From Clitoria ternatea (Eukaryota; Streptophyta; Magnoliopsida; Fabales; Fabaceae): DNA of 64,000 bases. Below the pieces are notes generated by a model. The model ran no database searches. It was not told where the DNA came from and saw only the letters and a program-made list of their open reading frames with translations. The position numbers and the translations under genes are program-made. The stretch covers positions 106,966,501-107,030,500 of the forward strand of contig CM075669.1 of assembly GCA_037962975.1 (NCBI GenBank). Direction: 5' to 3'. Positions 58,291-64,000 of this stretch are shown piece after piece. Every line of letters starts with the position of its first letter. Position 1 is the first letter of the stretch.

Positions 58291-58555
58291 CCCTTATCCT
58301 GAAATTAACATTCAAGGATAAGTATACCGAGCTACTCATTACCAATCGGATTTCAGCCTAATGTTCAGTATCTTAACACATCATACTATTTCTATATGTT
58401 ATACAATCAATCAGACCAGGAGGGGAACAACCTCCTATCCACAAGTCAATATCAATCAAGTTCAACTCATATCACAATCATGATGACCACTCAGTCAGAA
58501 AGCACACAACCGCTTACTCTCGGTAAGCATACCTTGGCCTTGGACCTTTCAGTCT

Positions 58556-58567
58556 GCTCTGATACCA
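58556..58567 (-). promoter_or_regulatory. Primer-binding site of element T
   Basis: The minus strand reads TGGTATCAGAGC, complementary to the 3' end of initiator-Met tRNA, three bases from the 5' LTR. Confidence 0.95.
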
Positions 58568-58570
58568 AAA

Positions 58571-61254
58571 TGAAACATCCTAATTTTTAGGGGGAAAATT
58601 TTTCTCGCATTAATTAGAAAATAACCTGGATCCATAATAAAAACACTCCCCTTATATGAAGATATGAGAGCTGGCCCCATGGCCAAGAAGAAAAAGAAAA
58701 GGAAGGCAAGGGAATTAAAACCATTCACACGGAAGCACTGACAGCGCCTGAGCGAACCACCATACAGTGTACACTCGCTCAAGCGAGACACAAATCCGCC
58801 TGGGCGAGACGCCCAACTCGCTCGGACGAGCACACAATCGCTTGGGCAATACCACGACAAACGCCTTCCAGCAATACACATTCGCTGGAGTGAGTCCTCC
58901 ATTCGCTGAAGTGAGAAGCCTCACTCGGCAAAACTACCACTCAACATCGAGACATCCATACACTTAGTAAACGACTAAGTCCACTTGGGATTCATTCCTA
59001 AGGCCACTCGGTATAAGGGGTTCCAACACTCGGGAAACGACCCCAACACACCTACATTCTATAACATAGTCTCTTATATTTATCCACCAACGTACACACC
59101 TAATTCACCCGGTAAATGAGGGTTATTTCACTCAGATTCTATAAACTCTCACTCGGAATATTTCCCCCTCGGAACTTATACATGTTTTCACTCGGAATCC
59201 GTTAAGCCTATGCGCTCGGGAATCTTTCAACTAAGTTACTCACCAGAATGTCATCGAAGGGAACTCCCCTAAGAGTTCATCTAAGAGTTCTTCTCTCGGA
59301 AGGAACTCATACAAATGAATCTCACTCGACTTTTATACCTACTTTTACTTGGGAATACTCAGACTTATATTCACTCGGGGAGTAGTAACTAACTCACTCG
59401 GAACTACTCAGCCAATTCAGCCTCTCAACACTTGGAATAAATTATTATCTTCCCTTTCCCCAACAACCACTCAGCTCCGCTACTGCCCGTAGACACATTA
59501 ACCTCCTACGCTCGTAAGGTATACTCGTACATCCATATTTACTGATCGGGCGTCACCTAGAGTATAGAAGAACACACGACATATATATATAGGGAAGCAT
59601 TTAAATAATTACAAGAGTTCATCATGTCCTCTATCACCCGAAGGTGTTCAAGTTCTAACGTAAAGGCTAAAACCAAAATATGAGCCGACCAAGGCTTAAC
59701 AGGACCTTACACACAGTATATACATATATACATATATTCAAAAGCACTCGGCTGTTTCGTTCTGCACTCAGCTCCTCCTTCATGCTTCATTCCGAGAGAT
59801 GTTCACTGAAAAATATAGCCACTGCAGGGGTGAGCTTTTTACATGTAAAATGACAATCAAGGACTCGGTATCAGTGTCAGTACGCACACTTACTTTCATT
59901 CAATCGTCTTCAGGTTAACTAAGGCCATGCCAGTCAGAATAACATCTATAACATACATACTACGTCTAGTTCATCTTCACACAGACATACACATGCATCC
60001 ACACACTCAGAAATCATTCATAACACCCAACACATACTATGCGTACTACCCTAATCAACCTCATATCTACATGCATGCCTGCGGATCCGACTCGAGTAAT
60101 GACTTTCAGTTACAGTTCCCCCTTACTGGCCCCTCGTCCTTCAGCTCTTCCCGCGTGGTACCGGCCTCCCATTGGCGTCTCGAGACTCCTCTCTAGCTCC
60201 TACGGCTACCACGAGCCCCTTCAGGATCTAGCCAAGGCCTGTAGCTGGAAGTCATTCCCTCGGGGCTCTTGACCTTCCACGGGTCACCCCATTCTTACAC
60301 ATGCAGCTAATGCGTTTACCAGCAAGCATCATCACACAACCGATACCTCCTTCGCAACCATTAAGTAAGAACAGATTCAACACAGTCTTTATATGTGTTT
60401 TATCAGTCACACCAATATGTACAACAATCGGACAATCAAGTAATAGCATCTGACAAATCAACTATCGAGTACACATTCATATTCTCACAGTGTTAACAAA
60501 GATAAAACCATGCATTTCATTCGTCATTACTCAAGGCCGACAGACTACACTACTACCATCTTGATTACATGCAATTGTTGTATAACCACTGTAATACACA
60601 CGGAATCCAGAATCATCAATCATGCATAAGATCTAGTCATTATAAACACATACACACACTCAAAGCAGTACATTCATTCGGTACCATTCGTGGACCATGC
60701 ATTTGACATACAAGCGCCCCCTACCTACAGAAGGAACTCAAGAAGTTTTTCTGCTCTCGACGTTGGGTCTGACGCCCTTCTTCTGATTCGTTCGGTCTTC
60801 CTTCGCTCCGTCGTACTCTACACTCGGTTCGGGAATGGAGCGTTGTTCTTCCTATGCCTCAACGATCGTCCTTCACCAGTTTGAGGGGCTCTGACCTTCC
60901 TCCAGCACCGTCGTCGTGATCTCCGGAAGCGAAGGGCAAGAACAGAAAGGAGGATGGAGGCAAAGAAGAAAAGAGAGAATGAAGTAGTGGGAAAAAGGAT
61001 GAGTATTCACGATGGTACAGGGCATATATATGCATGTGAAGGGAAGGAAGTGGGATAGGAAAACGTGAGTCGCAGCCCACTCACGTAACTCGCCAATCAC
61101 AAACAGCCATCTTTCACCAACTCAGCCTTAATTAACTTGTCATTATTCCTTAAGCTAATCTGATTATAATTAACAATTAACTTCTTACTTTTGAATCAAA
61201 ATCTTAATGGTTTATTTTTCATTCGGCATTTAGCTTTAAAATTAGGATGTTACA
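58571..61254 (-). mobile_element. 5' LTR of element T
   Basis: On the plus strand it runs from TGAAACATCC to GGATGTTACA, 2684 bp. It is the near-identical partner of 49,075-51,767. TATA-type box at 61,023-61,032, leader donor GT at 60,723-60,724, and CGCTTGAGCG words at 58,752-58,925. This LTR would drive transcription of the element toward lower coordinates. Confidence 0.95.
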
Positions 61255-61259
61255 CCAAT

Positions 61260-61720
61260 CACAAATTTAAAAGAAAAAAAAATTCAGATGCAATGACTTA
61301 TGTGTTATTTAGTACATTGTTGTTCTATTAAAATTGGAGTCTATAAACAATAGTCTCTGATGCGCAGACCTTCATTGTGCGGGCTACAAAATTCTTATAG
61401 AAAACTATTATATTAAAAGAAAGACATGTTGTATAGGTGATATCTTACAGAATAAAACTTACATTCAATATCATAATTTGTTAACCAAATTTGGCATTTC
61501 ATGTTAGTATAGTCCTTCCTTGTTTAAGCTATTGAAATGGAGAAAACCATTATCGAAATGAAATGAATGTCAATAGAAAGAACAACATTAATATACATAA
61601 AATAATGATATGCATTCTCACATATACTCTAAACATGTTCACCTTTCTATGCTTAGTTTCCTATTTTTTATTTCTCTTTTCCTTTTATTGCCCACAATCC
61701 TGTCCTTCACTATCGCTCAA
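61260..61720. other. No recognisable feature; AT-rich
   Basis: The sequence on the far side of the element T insertion, probably intron or spacer that was joined to the ORP exon before T arrived. I see no exon with convincing splice sites and no repeat. Confidence 0.4.
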
Positions 61721-61721
61721 A

Positions 61722-61910
61722 GCATTTCGAGATTGATCTTCACTTTGTCTGAGAAAAGGTTGTTAATAAGCAGCTTCAAGTGGTGCATTCCCTGCCTTGG
61801 ATCAGATTGCTGATGCCTTAATCAAGCCTCTGTCTCCAGCCAGATTTCAGATCCTAAGGTCCAAGCTTCATGCGGGCAATTCTGATTTCCCCCATGAGCT
61901 TGCGGGAGAG
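61722..61910 (+). pseudogene. Copia-type RNase H end (frameshifted)
   Basis: A plus-strand remnant of the C-terminal end of copia pol: EIDLHFV, a stop, a small frame change near 61,785, then DQIADALIKPLSPARFQILR, the signature end of copia RNase H. It leads into a purine-rich tract (GCGGGAGAG, 61,902-61,910) just before the LTR. Everything upstream in the element is missing. Confidence 0.85.
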
Positions 61911-62240
61911 TATAGGAGTAGCATAAGTGTTTACCTTGTTCAGTTAGCAGAACTGACAGCTGTACTTTTCTTTCTCCCTTTACCACTGTATAAATACAGT
62001 GGTCTCTCTTTGTACAGATCACTTTTACATAATCAATATTCAGATTCAAAATTCTCCGCCTTTCCTCTAAAACTGTTTCTGTCTCTAAATCCAATTCTCT
62101 GCCTTCTCTCTAGATCTGTTTCTCTCTCTCTAAAATCAATAACATATAACAGGTCAAAACACTCACTTTCTCTAATTTTTGTTTTCTTGCTCAAACTCCT
62201 TTAGCAGGAAACAAAATAACATCTCTGTAATTTTCCTGTA
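61911..62240 (+). mobile_element. Short copia LTR
   Basis: It starts TATAGGA and ends TCCTGTA, an imperfect inverted pair consistent with decayed TG/CA ends, 330 bp. It has a polypurine tract and RNase H on the left and a primer-binding-site-like motif on the right. A TATA box lies in a palindrome at 61,982-62,003, followed by a C/T-rich leader with many TCTCT runs. Confidence 0.7.
61982..62003 (+). promoter_or_regulatory. TATA box inside a perfect palindrome (copia LTR)
   Basis: Arms ACCACTGTA and TACAGTGGT (9 bp, perfect) surround TAAA, so that TATAAATA spans the centre. Confidence 0.7.
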
Positions 62241-62244
62241 AATT

Positions 62245-62256
62245 TGGTATTAGAGC
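62245..62256 (+). promoter_or_regulatory. Primer-binding-site-like motif
   Basis: TGGTATTAGAGC differs by one base from the initiator-Met tRNA complement and starts four bases after the LTR end. Internal sequence beyond it fades within about 90 bases. Confidence 0.6.
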
Positions 62257-62433
62257 CCCAGATCTAGAGATCACTTTACAGCTGACCAGACTTCATAGCT
62301 AGGCAAGCAAAACTTGAATTCAAAGATTTTTTTTTTCTCAATGAACACCTTCAGTGTAAACCTAGTCCACTTAGTAAACCTACTTTTTCTACATGAAGAA
62401 TTATTTCAAATATAGTCAGTCCAATATACTTAC

Positions 62434-62551
62434 CTTCATAATCAAAATAACAAAGCGGAAAATCTCTTGAGTAATATTTAAATCCCACTTCCTCGCAAGA
62501 CAAAGAATTCCCTTTGCAGCTGCTAATCTGATATGATCCTTATTATTTTCA
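62434..62551 (-). pseudogene. Exon of a PDS5-like sister chromatid cohesion protein
   Basis: On the minus strand a 3' splice site (TATGTTTAG) precedes 62,551 and a 5' splice site (AAG/GTAAGT) follows 62,434, giving a 118 bp exon. It reads KDHIRLAAAKGILCLARKWD, then LNITQEIFRFVILIMK, which matches the HEAT-repeat part of plant PDS5 (pattern RLAAAK..LRLS..WD). PDS5 regulates cohesin on chromatin. No neighbouring PDS5 exon is visible, so it may be an isolated or captured fragment. If the rest of the gene lies beyond 64,000 it could be genuine. Confidence 0.65.
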
Positions 62552-63046
62552 CTAAACATAGTAAACATAAAGCAAGATTTATCAACAAGTTCAATGCATG
62601 AATATGAGCAGTTCAGTGCGTGTATATGAACTGATGAAAAGATGATCATAAATAGTCAAAAATTGTTTAGCGGAAAGATTATAAGTAACTAAGAACATCG
62701 GTCACTAACATGGCTTCTTAAGGTCTTTCCTAAAACCACAACAAAGAACTACATAGTATAGACTGATTAATAGAAAATATAGAATTAATTCATTACAAAA
62801 TCCATAGTATGTGATTTTGATTCTAAATGAAGCAGCTGAACCACACTAAATTTAAAGAATTTGAAAAGATTTTGATATTTCATACACAAGAACAAGAGCA
62901 ATAAAAGATGACATGATCACAATAACCAGGCAAAAATCACTCAAGACTCAATTTTTGGGTAGACAGATGGCATCGAAGTTCAAACTAATTATCTCACACT
63001 AACAACATAATCTTCTTGCCATTAAGATTTTATATTTCATGTCAAC

Positions 63047-63170
63047 CATAGTAGTCAATCCCAGATTGCGTCGCGTCGCGGCCAACCCCTAAACTGGGAT
63101 TGCGGCGTCGCGGCGTAAATCGCAGACGATATTTGATTCTATCGCGGGGGTGAGGGAACACATAAACATA
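63047..63170 (+). mobile_element. Probable DNA-transposon end with GC-rich subterminal repeats
   Basis: CATAGTAGTCAATCCCAG is followed by GTCGCGTCGCGGCC, CTGGGATTGCGG and CGTCGCGGCG, a GC-rich block of inverted words standing out from AT-rich surroundings. TAGTAGTCAAT with such words is what I associate with hAT-like elements. The other end would lie beyond the window. Class assignment is tentative. Confidence 0.4.
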
Positions 63171-63388
63171 TATATATGCAGAATCACTTAAAAAACAGAG
63201 AAATATAACTAATAACACTTCAAATGCATACTAGATAATTGAAAACCAAGATTATAAGAATGAAAACATTGTCTTAAGACTCCCAATATGATCCAAAACT
63301 ATTAAAACAGAAAAATAACAAGATAAGAAACATAATAAGTTAGGAGGTGAAGTAGTGAAGAGTGAACTAGAATCTGAAAATCTACAAA

Positions 63389-63990
63389 TCATAAATCATA
63401 TTCATCATCTCTCATCAAGAGCAAATCGATCAGCCCCTTAATGTTTTTAGATTTCTTCAAAATAGTTGTTGAAGCATGACTTGAGGTTGCAGCTGATGGA
63501 ATCCGCTTGCCTTGTGTCTTCAAAGTCCGGATTTCTTAAATCTCTTCATCCTCCTCATCCTCCTGAAAAATTTCATTCATATATGTCATTCTATCTGTAA
63601 CTTTCTTGGCAGCAAGTTAATTCAAATTTAAATTTGTGTAGATCTCTTCTGTACTTTCTGAGTCCATCAATTATATATGTATATCACTTTCATTTTCTTT
63701 CCATTTCTCGATCTCCCCCTCAAGGATTTTGAAAAATCTAGTGTTTGACCTCACAAACATACTTAATTACTTTATATGTTATTTTAAGAATGTTTAATAA
63801 TGCAAATATAGTCTCTGTTGCGTCTCTCATGGACTCATTCTTACGTGGATCCCAAGTCTCTATATCACTGAGAAGTCGTTGCTGTGTAATATATAATTCG
63901 CTTTACGTGTCTCTCTTTGTTTAGTTTCCTTGCTACTTGTAACTGTCCAACCACTTATTGGTTTGTCATGCAGACTAGCACACTTACGCG
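63389..63990 (-). pseudogene. Possible degraded coding sequence, unassigned
   Basis: The minus strand has broken open stretches: TWDPRKNESMRDATETIF near 63,830, an acidic EDEEDEE stretch near 63,550, and GKRIPSAATSSHASTTI then KGLIDLLLMRDDEYDL, stopping at 63,389. The Ser/Thr-rich linker followed by KG.IDL reminds me of the N-terminal region of hAT transposases, which would suit the transposon end at 63,047. The resemblance is weak and I do not assign a function. Confidence 0.3.
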
Positions 63991-64000
63991 TGGTCTCTGA

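Larger units (their letters stand above)
49075..61254 (-). mobile_element. Gypsy element T (chromovirus type), nearly complete
   Basis: Full LTR retrotransposon on the minus strand: 5' LTR 58,571-61,254, primer-binding site, gag-pol, polypurine tract and 3' LTR 49,075-51,767. A perfect 5 bp duplication CCAAT flanks it (49,070-49,074; 61,255-61,259). By eye the LTRs differ at about eight of the first 370 bases, so it is fairly young. It sits just upstream of the ORP exon. The total of 12,180 bp includes a solo LTR at 52,530-54,555. Confidence 0.95.

Overview
The window is plant nuclear DNA, almost certainly from a eudicot. A legume is possible but not shown. I found no intact host gene. Nearly everything is transposable elements stacked inside one another: Ty3/gypsy chromovirus-type elements with very long LTRs, an Athila-type gypsy element, copia-type LTRs, a 5'-truncated L1-type LINE, one CACTA end and a probable hAT-like end. 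The only host-gene material I recognise is two single exons, from an oxysterol-binding-protein-related protein (ORP) and from the cohesin cofactor PDS5. Both lie beside the CACTA end, and the ORP exon carries a premature stop.

Layout. (1) Bases 1 to about 24,707 are one old gypsy element on the minus strand, called A here. Its 3' LTR ends at 2410, degraded pol lies at 10,536-14,298, gag at 18,813-19,523, the primer-binding site at 19,700 and the 5' LTR from 19,719. It has been split by insertion B (2446-10,535, unclassified, itself split by a 4.6 kb solo LTR at 3107-7704), insertion C (14,299-18,807, a solo LTR split by a gypsy solo LTR at 14,566-17,187) and insertion D (19,749-21,227, a solo LTR inside A's own 5' LTR). 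(2) 24,708-27,001 holds no recognisable gene but has a GGT/GAT-rich tract. (3) 27,002-32,818 is an L1-type LINE on the minus strand with a 10 bp target duplication. (4) 33,661-39,489 is two long LTR pieces lying head to head (P and E). (5) 39,490-47,514 is an Athila-type element, minus strand, with a 3' LTR, an extra polypurine tract, a broken ORF in the env position, an inserted copia-like solo LTR (44,399-45,679), integrase and RNase H. (6) 47,515 is a CACTA terminus inserted in the Athila RNase H region. Beyond it come the ORP exon, a nearly complete gypsy element T (49,075-61,254, minus strand, 5 bp duplication CCAAT, with a solo LTR nested in its integrase), a copia fragment, the PDS5 exon and a GC-rich transposon end near 63,047.

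How the parts relate. Most insertions were placed by a target-site duplication, and three (B, D and the solo LTR in T) also by re-joining of the interrupted reading frame or sequence. Element T is the most recent large arrival: its LTRs differ at only about eight of the first 370 bases compared by eye. Its pol keeps its catalytic motifs but has two in-frame stops and the nested LTR.

The most unusual signals are structural: a stem-loop preserved at the 3' end of three different LTRs; arrays of short self-complementary words (CGCTTGAGCG, CTACGCGT, CCACTGGC types) in unrelated LTR families; long dispersed CCGAGTGA arrays that reverse orientation; and two unrelated host exons on one strand beside a CACTA end, which looks like gene-fragment capture.
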